Shown: positions 25,950 to 35,962, numbered from the stretch's first letter. The stretch: 64,000 bases of DNA from Bordetella genomosp. 13 (GCF_007679965.1 NZ_VEHL01000002.1:418235-482234), one strand, 5' to 3'. Program-made: numbers and translations. Notes: generated from the letters alone by a model not told the origin.

Positions 25950-26969
25950 ATGTCCCGAATCCATATTTCCCGGTTCATCGCCGCGGCGCTGGTTGCCGTC
26001 TCGGGCGTTGCCATGCTGGCAACGACCTTCGACGCCGAAGCCCGCCGCGCCGGCGGCGGCGGCAGCGTCGGCCGCCAATCGTCCAACGTCACGCAGCAGC
26101 GCCAGGCCACCACGCCTCCGTCGGCCGCGAACAACACCACCGCCGCCGGCAGCACCGCAGCGACGGGCGCGGCCGCCACGGGCGGCGCGGCTGCCGCCGC
26201 GGGCGCGCGCAGCGGCGCCTCGCGCTGGCTGGGTCCCATCGCCGGCCTGGCAGTCGGCCTGGGCCTGGCGGGCCTGCTGTCGTCGCTGGGCCTGGGCGGC
26301 GCGTTCGCCGAGTTCATGGCCAGCATGCTGCTGATCGCCCTGGTGGTGTTCGCCGTCATCTTCATCGTGCGCCGCCTGCGCGGTGCGTCCACGGGTCCGC
26401 GCCACGCGTTCCAGGGCGCCGGCACTGGCTCGGGCAACGGTAACTTCCGTGGCAACGCGCAACCCCAGCCCATGCAGCGCGAAGCGCTGCGCGCCGCGCC
26501 GGCCCAGCCGGCCGCCGCGCCCGCTGCCGCTGCTGCGACGGCTGCCACCGCGCTGCCCAAGGCGGGCGAAGAGGGCAACTGGTACATCCCGGGCGACTTC
26601 GACACGCAGACGTTCCTGCAGCACGCCAAGCAGCAGTTCGTCAGCATCCAGGCGCTGTGGGATACGGGCGACCTGACCCGCCTGCGCGAATACCTGACCG
26701 ACGACCTGATCGCCGAACTGAAGCCGCAGCTCGAGGCACGCGCTGGCGCCGCCAACAAGACCGAAGTGGTCCTGCTGAACGCCGAGATGCTGGGCATCGA
26801 AACCGTCTCCGACGGCCACCTGGCCAGCGTGCGCTTCTCGGGCATGCTGCGCGAGGATCCGAATGCCGAGGCGTTCCGCTTCGAGGAAGTGTGGAACCTG
26901 TTCAAGCCGGCGCAAGGCGGCTGGCTGCTGGCCGGCATCCAGCAGATCCCCGTCGAATACGCCAGTTGA
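25950..26969 (+). CDS. Tim44-like domain protein with signal peptide
   Basis: A protein of about 339 residues of the bacterial Tim44-like family. The N-terminal signal (IAAALVAVSGVAMLATTFDAEA) is followed by a Gly/Ala/Thr-rich low-complexity linker, one or two hydrophobic segments (LGPIAGLAVGLGLAGLLSSL, MLLIALVVFAVIFIV), and a C-terminal Tim44 domain from about residue 200. I chose the ATG at 25950 because AGGAG lies 10 bp upstream; the ATG at 25932 would add six residues. Function is unknown. These proteins often sit next to ubiquinone genes in betaproteobacteria, as here between ubiE and ubiJ. A terminator follows. Confidence 0.82.
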   Translation: MSRIHISRFIAAALVAVSGVAMLATTFDAEARRAGGGGSVGRQSSNVTQQRQATTPPSAANNTTAAGSTAATGAAATGGAAAAAGARSGASRWLGPIAGLAVGLGLAGLLSSLGLGGAFAEFMASMLLIALVVFAVIFIVRRLRGASTGPRHAFQGAGTGSGNGNFRGNAQPQPMQREALRAAPAQPAAAPAAAAATAATALPKAGEEGNWYIPGDFDTQTFLQHAKQQFVSIQALWDTGDLTRLREYLTDDLIAELKPQLEARAGAANKTEVVLLNAEMLGIETVSDGHLASVRFSGMLREDPNAEAFRFEEVWNLFKPAQGGWLLAGIQQIPVEYAS

Positions 26970-26993
26970 TCGCTGCCCCCACCGGCAGTGCTG

Positions 26994-27018
26994 AACCGGC
27001 CCGCGAGGCCGGTTTTTC
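26994..27018 (+). terminator. Rho-independent terminator after the Tim44-like gene
   Basis: An 8-bp stem, AACCGGCC and GGCCGGTT, with loop CGCGA and a following T-run. Confidence 0.85.
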
Positions 27019-27165
27019 ATTGCCGGGCCCTTGGGATGGCGCCGCTGTCTTCCGCGGGCGGCGAATTGCCGACCCTGCACGCGCGCGCGGGACGGCGCCG
27101 CGGGCGAACCCGGTAAACTGCCAGTTTGCTTCAGCCCGGCCGCCCGCGGTCACTCGATCGATTCC

Positions 27166-27798
27166 ATGTCGCCTTTTACCGCCCTGCCTACCTTGCCGCG
27201 CCTGGCCGCGGGTGCGCTCAACGCGCTGACGGGCCGCGAGCCCTGGGCGCGCGAGCGCCTGTCCCGCCATGCCGGCAAGACCGTGCGTTTCGCGCTGGCC
27301 AGCCAGGCCGTGTCGCTGACCATCTCCAGCGACGGCACCGTGGCGAACGCCGACCAAGCCATCGTGCCGGACGTCACGCTGACGCTGCAGTCGGACAAGC
27401 TGCGTCCCGACCGCCTGCTGGGCGGCAAGCCGGATTTCGCCGAGGTCACGCACATCTCGGGCGACGCGGCGCTGGCGCAGGCGGTGGCGGACCTGGCGCG
27501 CGACCTGCGCTGGGATGCCGAGGGCGACCTCGCGCGCGTGGTGGGCGACATTCCCGCCGCGCGGCTGGCGTCGGGCGCGCGTACGCTGTCCACCGGCCTG
27601 CGCACGGCCGGCCAGCGGCTGGCGGCCAACGTGTCCGAATACCTGACCGAGGAACGCCCGGTGCTGGCGGGCAAGTCCCTGCTGGACCAGTGGCGCCAGG
27701 ACCAGGCCGCGTTGCAGGCCGACACCGATGCGCTGCAACGCCGGATGGCGGAGCTGGACGCGCGTCTGGCCCGCCTGGCCGCCAAGCGGGGAGCCTGA
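27166..27798 (+). CDS. ubiJ: Ubiquinone biosynthesis accessory factor UbiJ (SCP2 domain)
   Basis: A 210-residue protein with an N-terminal SCP2 sterol-carrier-like lipid-binding domain (about 15-125) and a C-terminal predicted coiled coil ([29 protein letters not shown]). This architecture, directly before ubiB, is typical of UbiJ, a scaffold that binds ubiquinone intermediates. I chose the ATG at 27166 because the domain begins soon after. The gap to ubiB is 4 bp. Confidence 0.87.
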   Translation: MSPFTALPTLPRLAAGALNALTGREPWARERLSRHAGKTVRFALASQAVSLTISSDGTVANADQAIVPDVTLTLQSDKLRPDRLLGGKPDFAEVTHISGDAALAQAVADLARDLRWDAEGDLARVVGDIPAARLASGARTLSTGLRTAGQRLAANVSEYLTEERPVLAGKSLLDQWRQDQAALQADTDALQRRMAELDARLARLAAKRGA

Positions 27799-27802
27799 CG
27801 CC

Positions 27803-29359
27803 ATGCTGCCGATCCTGCCGCGCCTGCTTCGCATCCTGTTCATCGCCTTCCGCTACGGGCTGGACGACCTCGTGCTGTCCAGCCTGAACCATCCGGTGGC
27901 CACGATGGCGCTGCGGGTGATCCGCCTGGGCACGCGTCCGCGCGCGCCGCGCGGCCAGCGCCTGCGCCAGGCCCTGGAGTCGCTGGGCCCCATCTTCGTC
28001 AAGTTCGGCCAGGTGCTGTCCACCCGGCGCGACCTGATCCCCGCCGACATCGCCAACGAACTGGCGCTGCTGCAGGACCGCGTGCCGCCGTTCCCGTCGG
28101 CCCAGGCCGCCGCCAGCATCGAGGCCGCGCTGGGCGCGCCGCCGCAACAGCTGTTCGCCCAGTTCGACGTCGATCCGGTGGCCTCGGCCTCGATCGCGCA
28201 GGTGCACTTCGCGGTGCTGCACGACGGCCGCGAAGTGGCCGTGAAGGTGCTGCGTCCGGGCATGCTCGACGTCATCGACAAGGACATGGCGCTGATGCGC
28301 ATGGTGGCCGGCATCATCGAGCGCATCGGCCCCGACGGACGACGCCTGAAGCCACGCGAGGTGGTGGGCGAGTTCGACAAGTACCTGCACGACGAGCTGG
28401 ACCTGGTGCGCGAGGCCTCGAATTGCAGCCAGCTGCGCCGCAACTTCGGCCCCGAGACGGGCCGCGGCGACGTGCTGATCGTGCCCGAGGTGATCTGGGA
28501 ATACACCGCCAGCACGGTCTTCACCATGCAGCGCATGTACGGCATCCCGGTGGGGCACATCGACCGCCTGCGCGCGGCCGGCATCGACATCCGCACGCTG
28601 GCGCGCAGCGGGGTCGAGATTTTCTTCACACAGGTGTTCACCGACGGCTTCTTCCACGCCGACATGCACCCGGGAAACATCTATGTGTCGGACGACCCGC
28701 GCACGCTGGGCCGCTACATCGCCCTGGACTTCGGCATCGTCGGATCGTTGTCCGAATTCGACAAAAACTACCTGGCGCAGAATTTCCTGGCCTTTTTCCA
28801 CCGCGATTACCGCCGCGTGGCGCAATTGCACATAGAATCCGGCTGGGTGCCGGCCGACACCCGGGAAGAAGAACTCGAAGGCGCCGTGCGGGCGGTCTGC
28901 GAGCCCTATTTCGACCGGCCGCTGTCCGAGATCTCGCTGGGCCAGGTGCTGCTGCGCCTGTTCCAGACCTCGCGGCGCTTCAATGTCGAAATCCAGCCGC
29001 AACTGGTATTGTTGCAGAAGACCCTGCTGAACGTGGAAGGGTTGGGCCGCCAGCTGGATCCCGACCTGGATCTCTGGAAGACGGCCAAGCCCTACCTCGA
29101 ACGCTGGATGCACGAGCGCGTGGGGTTGGATGGACTGCGCAAGAACCTGGCCAAGGAAGCCGGGCAATGGTCGCAGATGCTGCCGGCATTGCCTCGTCTA
29201 TTGCACGACAGGCTGAACCGGCCCGACGTCGGACCCGAACTGCTGCGGGAAACGCAGCGGTTGCGGCAGGCCCAGGAGGCGAACAACCGCCTGCTGACGG
29301 CCCTGACGGCGGTACTGGCACTGGGAATCGCCGTGGCGCTGTGGGCGCTGACACGGTAA
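27803..29359 (+). CDS. ubiB: Ubiquinone biosynthesis regulatory kinase-like protein UbiB
   Basis: A 518-residue ABC1/ADCK/UbiB atypical kinase-like protein needed for ubiquinone synthesis. The KxGQ motif ([16 protein letters not shown]) is the family hallmark. [30 protein letters not shown] and a DFG follow. Two hydrophobic segments at the C-terminus ([18 protein letters not shown]) anchor it in the membrane. It is coupled to ubiJ. A Pho box lies within 20 bp after its stop but belongs to the next gene. Confidence 0.95.
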   Translation: MLPILPRLLRILFIAFRYGLDDLVLSSLNHPVATMALRVIRLGTRPRAPRGQRLRQALESLGPIFVKFGQVLSTRRDLIPADIANELALLQDRVPPFPSAQAAASIEAALGAPPQQLFAQFDVDPVASASIAQVHFAVLHDGREVAVKVLRPGMLDVIDKDMALMRMVAGIIERIGPDGRRLKPREVVGEFDKYLHDELDLVREASNCSQLRRNFGPETGRGDVLIVPEVIWEYTASTVFTMQRMYGIPVGHIDRLRAAGIDIRTLARSGVEIFFTQVFTDGFFHADMHPGNIYVSDDPRTLGRYIALDFGIVGSLSEFDKNYLAQNFLAFFHRDYRRVAQLHIESGWVPADTREEELEGAVRAVCEPYFDRPLSEISLGQVLLRLFQTSRRFNVEIQPQLVLLQKTLLNVEGLGRQLDPDLDLWKTAKPYLERWMHERVGLDGLRKNLAKEAGQWSQMLPALPRLLHDRLNRPDVGPELLRETQRLRQAQEANNRLLTALTAVLALGIAVALWALTR

Positions 29360-29378
29360 CTACACATAGGGGACGGCT

Positions 29379-29411
29379 CGGTCATGGTTTTGTCATTAAA
29401 CTGTCATTACA
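29379..29411 (+). promoter_or_regulatory. Pho box: three 11-bp direct repeats
   Basis: Three consecutive 11-bp units read CGGTCATGGTT, TTGTCATTAAA and CTGTCATTACA. PhoB binds tandem 11-bp repeats with the pattern CTGTCAT plus an AT-rich tail; units 2 and 3 match closely and unit 1 is degenerate. The box lies about 135 bp before the ferritin-like gene, in the same direction, and 20 bp after ubiB. The phoBR operon is in this window. Confidence 0.7.
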
Positions 29412-29545
29412 GTTTCTCGTAGCGCGGCGTTAAATGAGCCTTATTAAGATCGCCTTGTGTACGGTGCGCCGTCCGCGCGTTCCCTGTACGCACTGAGCGG
29501 CGCGAGCCCATACCGAGCGGAAACCCATAAAAGGGCCCATCAATC

Positions 29546-30439
29546 ATGCTTTATCCCGAACTCTTCAAAACCATGGAAGCCGTCCGTTGGAACATGGCTT
29601 CCGACATCCCGTGGGATGACTTCGACCGCAGCAAGCTGACCGAAGACCAGGCCCAGACCATCAAGATGAACGCCATCACCGAGTGGGCGGCGCTGCCGGC
29701 CACCGAGATGTTCCTGCGCGACAACCGCAGCGACAGCGACTTCTGCGCCTTCATGTCGGTCTGGTTCTTCGAGGAACAGAAGCATTCGCTGGTGCTGATG
29801 GAATACCTGCGCCGTTTCCGGCCCGACCTGGTGCCGACCGAGGAAGAGCTGCACAAGGTGCGCTTCGAGTTCGACCCGGCGCCCGAGCTGGAAACGCTGA
29901 TGCTGCACTTCTGCGGCGAGATCCGCCTGAACCATTGGTACCGCTGCGCGGCCGACTGGCACACCGAGCCGGTCATCAAGGCCATCTACCGCACGATCGC
30001 CACCGACGAAGCCCGCCACGCCGGCGCCTACCTGCAATACATGCGCCGCGCCCTGCACGACCGCGGCGAACCGGTCAGCGTCAGCGCCCGCCAGTCGTTC
30101 GCCAAGATCGGCGTGCTGATGGCGTCAGCCAGCCGCACCGCGCAGGCCATGCACCCGACCAACCTGCACGTGAACAAGGCCCTGTTCCCCAACGACACCG
30201 TGCAGTCGCGCCTGCCGGAGCCCGGCTGGCTCGAGCATTGGCTGGACACCCAGATCCGTTTCGACACCGGCTGGGAGAACCGCGTGGCCAGCCGCATCCT
30301 GCACATCCTGTCCAAGCTGCTGGACCGCAACTTCGAGACGGTGAAGGACCTGAACCGCTACCGCAAGGAAGTCATGGCCCGCATGCCCGGCGGCGCCAAG
30401 GACAGCGAAAGCGACAGCGGCATCATCCTGGCCAGCTGA
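29546..30439 (+). CDS. Ferritin-like/acyl-ACP-desaturase-like diiron protein
   Basis: A 297-residue helical protein with a ferritin-type diiron pattern. Two ExxH motifs are visible (Glu77-His80 in FFEEQKH, Glu155-His158 in TDEARH), with further helix glutamates at 46, 54 and 125. The arrangement resembles soluble diiron acyl-ACP desaturases and related oxygenases. Relatives are common in betaproteobacteria, but I know of no proven function. There is no signal peptide, so it is cytoplasmic. A three-unit Pho box upstream suggests induction in phosphate starvation. The neighbours are ubiB and rfaE2, which do not explain it. Confidence 0.78.
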   Translation: MLYPELFKTMEAVRWNMASDIPWDDFDRSKLTEDQAQTIKMNAITEWAALPATEMFLRDNRSDSDFCAFMSVWFFEEQKHSLVLMEYLRRFRPDLVPTEEELHKVRFEFDPAPELETLMLHFCGEIRLNHWYRCAADWHTEPVIKAIYRTIATDEARHAGAYLQYMRRALHDRGEPVSVSARQSFAKIGVLMASASRTAQAMHPTNLHVNKALFPNDTVQSRLPEPGWLEHWLDTQIRFDTGWENRVASRILHILSKLLDRNFETVKDLNRYRKEVMARMPGGAKDSESDSGIILAS

Positions 30440-30494
30440 TCGCGGCGGGCTTGCCGGCGTCCCGGGGACGGCGGCGGCCGCGTAGAATCCCCGC

Positions 30495-30974
30495 ATGCCT
30501 GCCCGTTTCGATTCCAAAGTCCTGTCCCGTGACGCCGCCATCGCGGCCGTCGCGCATCTGCCGCGTCCGCTGGTCTTCACCAACGGGGTGTTCGACATCC
30601 TGCACCGCGGCCACGCCACCTATCTCGACCAGGCCGCCCAGCTGGGCGCCACGCTGGTCGTGGCCGTGAACACCGATGCCTCGGTGCGCCGGCTGGGCAA
30701 GGGCGACGACCGGCCGCTGAACCTCGAGGCCGACCGCGCCGCGCTGCTGGCGGCGCTGGGCTGCGTGGACATCGTCACGTCCTTCCACGAAGACACGCCC
30801 GAAGCGCTGATCGATCAACTGCGGCCCGACATCATCGTCAAGGGCGGCGACTACGACATGGCCAAGCTGCCCGAGACCCGGCTGGTGCAGGGCTGGGGCG
30901 GCCGTGCCGTGGCCATCCCGTTCGAACACGAGCGCTCGACCACGGCATTGCTGAAGAAGATCCGGCTGGGGTGA
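30495..30974 (+). CDS. rfaE2: D-glycero-beta-D-manno-heptose 1-phosphate adenylyltransferase
   Basis: A 159-residue cytidylyltransferase-fold enzyme that makes ADP-heptose for the lipopolysaccharide inner core. The nucleotidyltransferase motif FTNGVFDILHRGHATYL with its HxGH is at about residues 25-43. The EHERSTTALLKKI segment near the C-terminus matches the ISSTx-type motif. It equals only domain II of E. coli HldE; the heptose kinase must be a separate gene elsewhere. Confidence 0.92.
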   Translation: MPARFDSKVLSRDAAIAAVAHLPRPLVFTNGVFDILHRGHATYLDQAAQLGATLVVAVNTDASVRRLGKGDDRPLNLEADRAALLAALGCVDIVTSFHEDTPEALIDQLRPDIIVKGGDYDMAKLPETRLVQGWGGRAVAIPFEHERSTTALLKKIRLG

Positions 30975-31065
30975 TGCGGACGGCGCGGCGCCGGACCTGT
31001 GCGGTCTTGATGCAGGGGTGTTGCAGGCGCCACCAGGGCGACAGCCCGTTCGGCCCTCGGTCGTT

Positions 31066-32394
31066 CTAGGGTTTCGGCAGCCGCAGCAGGCGGTTCACCG
31101 CGTCCAGGTCGCTTTCGGCCAGGATGCCGCTGGCCGCCTTCAGGCGCAGGCCGTCCAGCAGCGTGCCATAGCGTGCCTGCGCCAGGTCGCGCTGGGTGGC
31201 GTACAGCTGCTGCTGCGCGTCCAGCACGTCCTGGTTGATCCGTACCCCCACCTCGTAGCCGATGCGGTTGGCCTCCACCGCGTCGCGGCTGGAGCGCTCG
31301 CCGGCTTCCAGCGCGCGGATGCGCGACAGGCCCGACGTGACGCCGCTGTAGTAGCGGCGGGCCGATTGCACGGCCTGGCGGCGCGCGGCCTGGTAGTCCT
31401 GGCGCGCCTTCTGTTCCAGCTGCACTTTCTCGGTGACCTGCGAAGACACGCCGCCGCCCGAATACAGGGGAATCGACAGCACCACGCCGATGCTGTTGTC
31501 GATGGGGCGGCCCGGTGCATCGCTGCCCTGGCGCATGCGCGCGTCGCTGGCGCTGGCGCTGCTGGCGCGCAGGTTCAGCGAGGGGTAGTGGCCGCTGCGC
31601 GCGATCTCGATGTCGCGGGTGGCGATGCGGGTCTGCAGTTGGGCGCGCAGCACGTCGATGCCCGAGGACTCGGCCTGGCTGGACCATTCGTCGATGCGCG
31701 TGGGCTGCGGGGCGGGCAGGGCGACGCCGGACGGCAGCTCGGCCAGCGCGCCGGGCGGCGTGCCGATGATCTGCGCGAGCTCGTCGCGGCGCACCTCCAG
31801 CGCATTCTGCAGTTCGAGTTCCTGCGCCACGATCAGGTCGTAGCGGGCGCGGGCCTCGTAGCTGTCGGCGATGGTGGAATTGCCCAGCTCGAAATTGCGC
31901 TGGGCGGCGGCCAGCTGCTCGGAGACGGCGGCTTTCTCGGCCTCGGTGGCCGACAGCGTGTCCTGGGCGGACAGTACGTTGAAATAGGCGTCGGCCACGC
32001 GCAGCAGCAGGTCCTGGAAGGACTGCTGCAGCTGCAGTTCGGTGTCGGCCACGCGCAGCTGCGACTGCTCGTAGCGCTGCCAGCGGTTCCAGTCGAACAG
32101 CGGCTGCGTCAGCACCAGCGCCCAGGTGCCGCGCGTGCCGTCATAGGCGGTGAAGCCGCGGGTGGAGTGCGTGGAGCCATAGGCGCCACCCACCTCGGCG
32201 CTGACGGCCGGCAGCAGTTCTGCGCGCGCCTGCGGCAGTTGTTCCAGCCCGGCGCGATAGGCCGCGCGGGCGGAGGCATAGACCGGATCGCTGGCCAGCG
32301 CGTCGCGCCAGACCTGCATGAGGTCCTGCGCACGTGCGCCTCCGCTTGCGGCGCCGCAACAAAGCAGTAAAGCCGCAAGGGTGAAGGCGCGCAT
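31066..32394 (-). CDS. tolC: TolC-family outer membrane efflux protein
   Basis: A 442-residue outer-membrane channel of type I secretion or RND efflux. The signal peptide (MRAFTLAALLLCCGAASGGARAQ) is followed by DLMQVWRDALASDPVYASARAAYRAG and a second half beginning near SQAESSGIDVLRAQL. These form the two repeated OEP halves. Motifs such as WALVLTQPLFDWNRWQRYEQS and YEVGVRINQDVLDAQQQLY are typical of TolC. It starts 3 bp after the PCMT-like gene. No inner-membrane pump genes are adjacent. Confidence 0.9.
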   Translation of the reverse strand: MRAFTLAALLLCCGAASGGARAQDLMQVWRDALASDPVYASARAAYRAGLEQLPQARAELLPAVSAEVGGAYGSTHSTRGFTAYDGTRGTWALVLTQPLFDWNRWQRYEQSQLRVADTELQLQQSFQDLLLRVADAYFNVLSAQDTLSATEAEKAAVSEQLAAAQRNFELGNSTIADSYEARARYDLIVAQELELQNALEVRRDELAQIIGTPPGALAELPSGVALPAPQPTRIDEWSSQAESSGIDVLRAQLQTRIATRDIEIARSGHYPSLNLRASSASASDARMRQGSDAPGRPIDNSIGVVLSIPLYSGGGVSSQVTEKVQLEQKARQDYQAARRQAVQSARRYYSGVTSGLSRIRALEAGERSSRDAVEANRIGYEVGVRINQDVLDAQQQLYATQRDLAQARYGTLLDGLRLKAASGILAESDLDAVNRLLRLPKP

Positions 32395-32397
32395 GCG

Positions 32398-33078
32398 TCA
32401 GAACTTGAACTGGGATACGGCGGTGCCGCGCAGCGGCTTGACCATGGTTTCGAAGAGATTGACGGTTTCGAAGCTGGCGGCGGTGGTGCGGGTGATGCGA
32501 CAGGCGGTCATCACCGGCGCCTGGCCGACCACGACGACCATGCGGCCGCCCACGCGCAGCTGGTACTTCAGCGCGTCGGGCACCGAGGGCACCGAACCGG
32601 TGACCAGGATGGCGTCGAATTCGGTGGAGCCCCAGCCGTTGCGGCCGTCGCCGGTCTCGACCTTGACGTTGGCGACGTTGTTCATCTGCAGGTTCTGCTG
32701 CGCGAACGCTACCAGGCGGCTGTCGATCTCGACCGTGGTGACCTGCTGCGCCAGGTGGCCGAGCAGGGCGGCCTGGTAGCCGGAACCGGTGCCGATCTCC
32801 AGCACGCAGTCGGTGGGCTGCAGCAGCAGTTCCTGGGCCAGGCGGGCCTCGACTCGGGGCGGCAGCATGGTCTCGCGCGTGTCGACCGCGTTGATCTGCA
32901 GCGGCAGCTCGGTGTCGGAGAAGGCCAGGGCGCGCAGGGCGGGCGGCACGAACAGCTCGCGGCGGACCGCGAACAGGGCATCCAGGACCTTGAGGTCGAG
33001 CACATCCCACGGGCGGATCTGCTGTTCCACCATGTTGAAACGGGCGTGTTCTACGTCGGGCAGAGTTGAGGCGTTCAT
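32398..33078 (-). CDS. Protein-L-isoaspartate O-methyltransferase-like protein
   Basis: A 226-residue SAM-dependent methyltransferase of the PCMT family. It opens with ARFNMVEQQIRPWDVLD, typical of the beta-proteobacterial PCMT-like group. The motif I is VLEIGTGSGYQAALLGHLA and TVEIDSRLVAFA follows. It may repair isoaspartyl residues, but this subgroup is not firmly characterised. I chose the ATG at 33078 because family homology starts about 12 residues later. It lies 3 bp before tolC, so the two are probably co-transcribed. Confidence 0.85.
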   Translation of the reverse strand: MNASTLPDVEHARFNMVEQQIRPWDVLDLKVLDALFAVRRELFVPPALRALAFSDTELPLQINAVDTRETMLPPRVEARLAQELLLQPTDCVLEIGTGSGYQAALLGHLAQQVTTVEIDSRLVAFAQQNLQMNNVANVKVETGDGRNGWGSTEFDAILVTGSVPSVPDALKYQLRVGGRMVVVVGQAPVMTACRITRTTAASFETVNLFETMVKPLRGTAVSQFKF

Positions 33079-33133
33079 GACTGTGAGGCTGGGGTGAATG
33101 TCGCGGGCCATTGTAGTACCGGCTGGGTTGCCG

Positions 33134-33970
33134 TTACCACCATGCGTGGAAATGATGCACCGGGCCATGGCCGCCGCCGACGTCCAGGCGGTCGGCATGG
33201 CGGATGGCCTCGGTCAGGTAGGCCTTGGCGCGGCGGGCGGCCTCGGGCACGTCCTCGCATTGCGGCAGCAGGGCGGCCAGCGCGGCGGACAACGTGCATC
33301 CGGTGCCGTGGGTGTTGCGGGTTTCCAGGCGCGGCGCGGCCAGTTCGATCATGCGGTCGCCGTCGTGCAGCAGGTCGATGGCAGCCTCGCCGGGCAGGTG
33401 GCCGCCCTTGAGCATGACCCAGCGGTGGCCCGAGTGCGCCATGCGGTTGCGCAGGCGCTCTGCCACGCGGCGCATTTCCTTGATGGTCTCGACGGGGCGC
33501 TCTTCGAGCAGCACGCCGGCCTCGGGCAGGTTGGGCGTCAGCACGGTGGTCTGCGGCAGCAGGGCTTCGCGCATGGCGCCCACCGCCTCGCGCTCCAGCA
33601 GCAGGTCGCCGCTCTTGGCCACCATGACGGGGTCGAGCACGACGTGGGCGGGCGTCCAGCGCGCCAGGCGCTCGGCGACGGCGGCGATGACGGGGTACTG
33701 GCCCAGCATGCCGATCTTGACGGCGTCGATGCGCACGTCGGCGAACAACGTGTCGATCTGCTGGGCGACGAAGGCGGGCGGCACGGGCGAGATGCCGGTG
33801 ACGCCCTGGGTGTTCTGGGCGGTGAGGGCGGCGATGACGGCGCAGCCGTAGGCGCCCAGGGCGCTCATGGCCTTGACGTCGGCCAGCACGCCGGCGCCGC
33901 CCGAGGGATCGACCCCCGCGATGGACAGTGCGTGCGGGATGCGGCGCCCGGAGGACGGGGAAGTGCTCAT
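33134..33970 (-). CDS. thiD: Hydroxymethylpyrimidine/phosphomethylpyrimidine kinase
   Basis: The HMP/HMP-P kinase of thiamine synthesis, 278 residues. It opens [29 protein letters not shown]. The catalytic and anion-hole motif is [15 protein letters not shown] near the C-terminus, and [12 protein letters not shown] is the second family motif. Its start overlaps the thiG stop as ATGA, so the two are coupled. Confidence 0.94.
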   Translation of the reverse strand: MSTSPSSGRRIPHALSIAGVDPSGGAGVLADVKAMSALGAYGCAVIAALTAQNTQGVTGISPVPPAFVAQQIDTLFADVRIDAVKIGMLGQYPVIAAVAERLARWTPAHVVLDPVMVAKSGDLLLEREAVGAMREALLPQTTVLTPNLPEAGVLLEERPVETIKEMRRVAERLRNRMAHSGHRWVMLKGGHLPGEAAIDLLHDGDRMIELAAPRLETRNTHGTGCTLSAALAALLPQCEDVPEAARRAKAYLTEAIRHADRLDVGGGHGPVHHFHAWW

Positions 33971-34767
33971 TGCTTGGATGCGGTGATCAGGCCTTCGGTA
34001 GGCGAGCTGGGAATGGCGCTGTAGAGCTTCCTGGGCATGCGGCCGGCCAGGAAGGCCTCGCGGCCGGATTCGACGGCCTTCTTCATGGCGCCGGCCATCA
34101 GCACGGGATTCTGCGCATGCGCGATGGCGCTGTTCATCAGCACGCCGTCGCAGCCCAGCTCCATGGAGATGGTGGCGTCGGACGCCGTGCCGACCCCGGC
34201 GTCGACCAGCACCGGCACTTTGATCTGGTCGATGATCAGGCGCAGGTTCCAGGGATTGAGGATGCCCATGCCCGAGCCGATCAACGAGGCCATGGGCATG
34301 ATGGCGACCGCGCCCAGGTCTTCCAGCATGCGCGCCTGGATGTGGTCGTCGGCGCAATAAACCATGACCTTGAAGCCTTCGTCCACCAGGGTCTTGGTGG
34401 CCTTCAGCGTCTCGGGCATGTTGGGGAAGAGGGTCTGCGGGTCGCCCAGCACTTCCAGTTTCACCAGGTCGTGGCCGTCCAGCAGTTCGCGGGCCAGGCG
34501 CAGCGTGCGCACGGCATCGTCGGCGGTGAAGCAGCCGGCCGTGTTGGGCAGCAGCGTGAACTTCGACATGGGAACGTGGTCGAGCAGGTTCGGCTCGCCG
34601 GGGTTCTGGCCCAGGTTGGTGCGGCGGATGGCGACAGTGACGATCTGCGCGCCGCTGGCGTCCAGCGCGGCGCGGGTCTGTTCGAAATCCTTGTACTTGC
34701 CGGTGCCCACGATGAGGCGCGAGGCATACTCGCGGCCGGCGATGTTCAGAGTGTCTGCGGTGGTCAT
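33967..34767 (-). CDS. thiG: Thiazole synthase
   Basis: The enzyme forming the thiazole ring of thiamine from DXP, dehydroglycine and ThiS-thiocarboxylate, 266 residues. Family motifs are [40 protein letters not shown] (Schiff-base Lys) and [14 protein letters not shown]. It is usually adjacent to thiS and thiO or thiH; here neither is present and thiD follows. The 68-bp upstream gap shows no TPP riboswitch. Confidence 0.94.
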   Translation of the reverse strand: MTTADTLNIAGREYASRLIVGTGKYKDFEQTRAALDASGAQIVTVAIRRTNLGQNPGEPNLLDHVPMSKFTLLPNTAGCFTADDAVRTLRLARELLDGHDLVKLEVLGDPQTLFPNMPETLKATKTLVDEGFKVMVYCADDHIQARMLEDLGAVAIMPMASLIGSGMGILNPWNLRLIIDQIKVPVLVDAGVGTASDATISMELGCDGVLMNSAIAHAQNPVLMAGAMKKAVESGREAFLAGRMPRKLYSAIPSSPTEGLITASKQ

Positions 34768-34835
34768 GACGGTGCGGAGGAGGCGCCGCGGCCTGGCGTC
34801 AGGCGGCCGGCGCGGTTCAGGTCAGTATTCCGCCA

Positions 34836-35819
34836 TCATAGTCCACCCCGCCGGGCCGGGCCGTCGGAGCGGGCCGCATCGATGCGGGCGCACAGGGTCT
34901 CGGCGGCATCCACCAGGCGGGCCGTGGGCCGGTACAGGGCGTCCGCGTCCAGCGTGTACAGATGGCCGCGGCGCGCGGCGGCCACCCCGCTGGCCTGCCA
35001 GGCGCGGAGGAATGCCTCGGACTCGGCGTCGTTCACCGTGCCGGCGATGATGACCTCCGGCTGCCTGGCCAGCACGCTTTCCACTGACACCTGCAGGGCG
35101 GCGCGGCCGGCGTCGGCGAAGACGTTGACGGCGCCGCAGCGGCGCAGCACGTCGCCGATGATGCCGGTGTCGCCCAGCGCGTACAGCGGGCGGGCGCCGG
35201 CCTGCACGAACACGCGCACCGTCGGCTTGCCGGTGTAGCGCTCGGTCAGGGTGTCCAGGCGCATGCGCAGGGCCTGCGCGCGGCCGCGCGCCACCGGCTC
35301 GGTGCCGAACAGGATGCCCAGGCGTTCCAGGGTGATGGGGATGTCGTCCAGCGTGCGCGGGTCGCTGACGTATACGGCCGGCCGCTGCGACTGCAGCACG
35401 GGCGCCAGCGTGCGCAGGGCGCCGGGCTGCCAGGCGATCAGCAGGTCGGGGCGCAGGGCGGCGACGCGTTCGGGATCCGGCCGCAGCCCGTCGCCGACCT
35501 GGGGCAGCGCGCGCGCCTCGGGCGGATAGTCGCTGCCCATGACGGCGCCGACCACGTATTGCCCCGCGCCGGCCTCGTAGGCCAGCTCCACGGCGTGCGG
35601 CGCCAGGGCGACGGCGCGGCGCGCGGGGGCGGGCAGCTCGACCATGTGGTCCGCGTCGTCCAGGACCTGGATGGGCGTGGCCGTCGCCGGCCGCGCGCGC
35701 GCGGGCGGCTGCGTGGCGGGAACGGCCGCGGCGGGCGGCCGCGAGGGCGTGGGCTGGGCGGCAGCGTTGGCGGCGGCGACGAGCAGCGCCAGGGCCGGAC
35801 CGGCGATCCGCGTGGCCAT
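34836..35819 (-). CDS. btuF: BtuF-like periplasmic B12-binding protein
   Basis: A helical-backbone metal/cobalamin-receptor protein, about 327 residues from the chosen start. The signal peptide is MATRIAGPALALLVAAANAAAQ, followed by a Pro/Ala linker and the TroA-type domain from about residue 50 (RRAVALAPHAVELAYEAGAGQYVVGAV, then ALRPDLLIAWQPG). An ATG at 35924 has a strong GGGAGG site and would add a 35-residue Arg/Ala-rich extension; which start is used is unclear. It directly follows the riboswitch-controlled btuB-like receptor, so cobalamin is the likely ligand. No btuC or btuD is present here. Confidence 0.78.
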   Translation of the reverse strand: MATRIAGPALALLVAAANAAAQPTPSRPPAAAVPATQPPARARPATATPIQVLDDADHMVELPAPARRAVALAPHAVELAYEAGAGQYVVGAVMGSDYPPEARALPQVGDGLRPDPERVAALRPDLLIAWQPGALRTLAPVLQSQRPAVYVSDPRTLDDIPITLERLGILFGTEPVARGRAQALRMRLDTLTERYTGKPTVRVFVQAGARPLYALGDTGIIGDVLRRCGAVNVFADAGRAALQVSVESVLARQPEVIIAGTVNDAESEAFLRAWQASGVAAARRGHLYTLDADALYRPTARLVDAAETLCARIDAARSDGPARRGGL

Positions 35820-35962
35820 CGACACGGCGTTCCGGCTCGCCGCCGACGCCAGCGTCGGGGCGATGGCGGCCGCGCCGCGCCGGCGCGCGGCGGCCGGGAT
35901 CGGATCTCGATGCAGCGCGGCCATGCCCCTCCCTTCATCGCGCGCGCAGGGCGCGCATTGCT

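Noticed and set aside
34768..34835. A thiamine (TPP) riboswitch before thiG
   Set aside because: The gap is only 68 bp and lacks the CTGAGA-type core motif.
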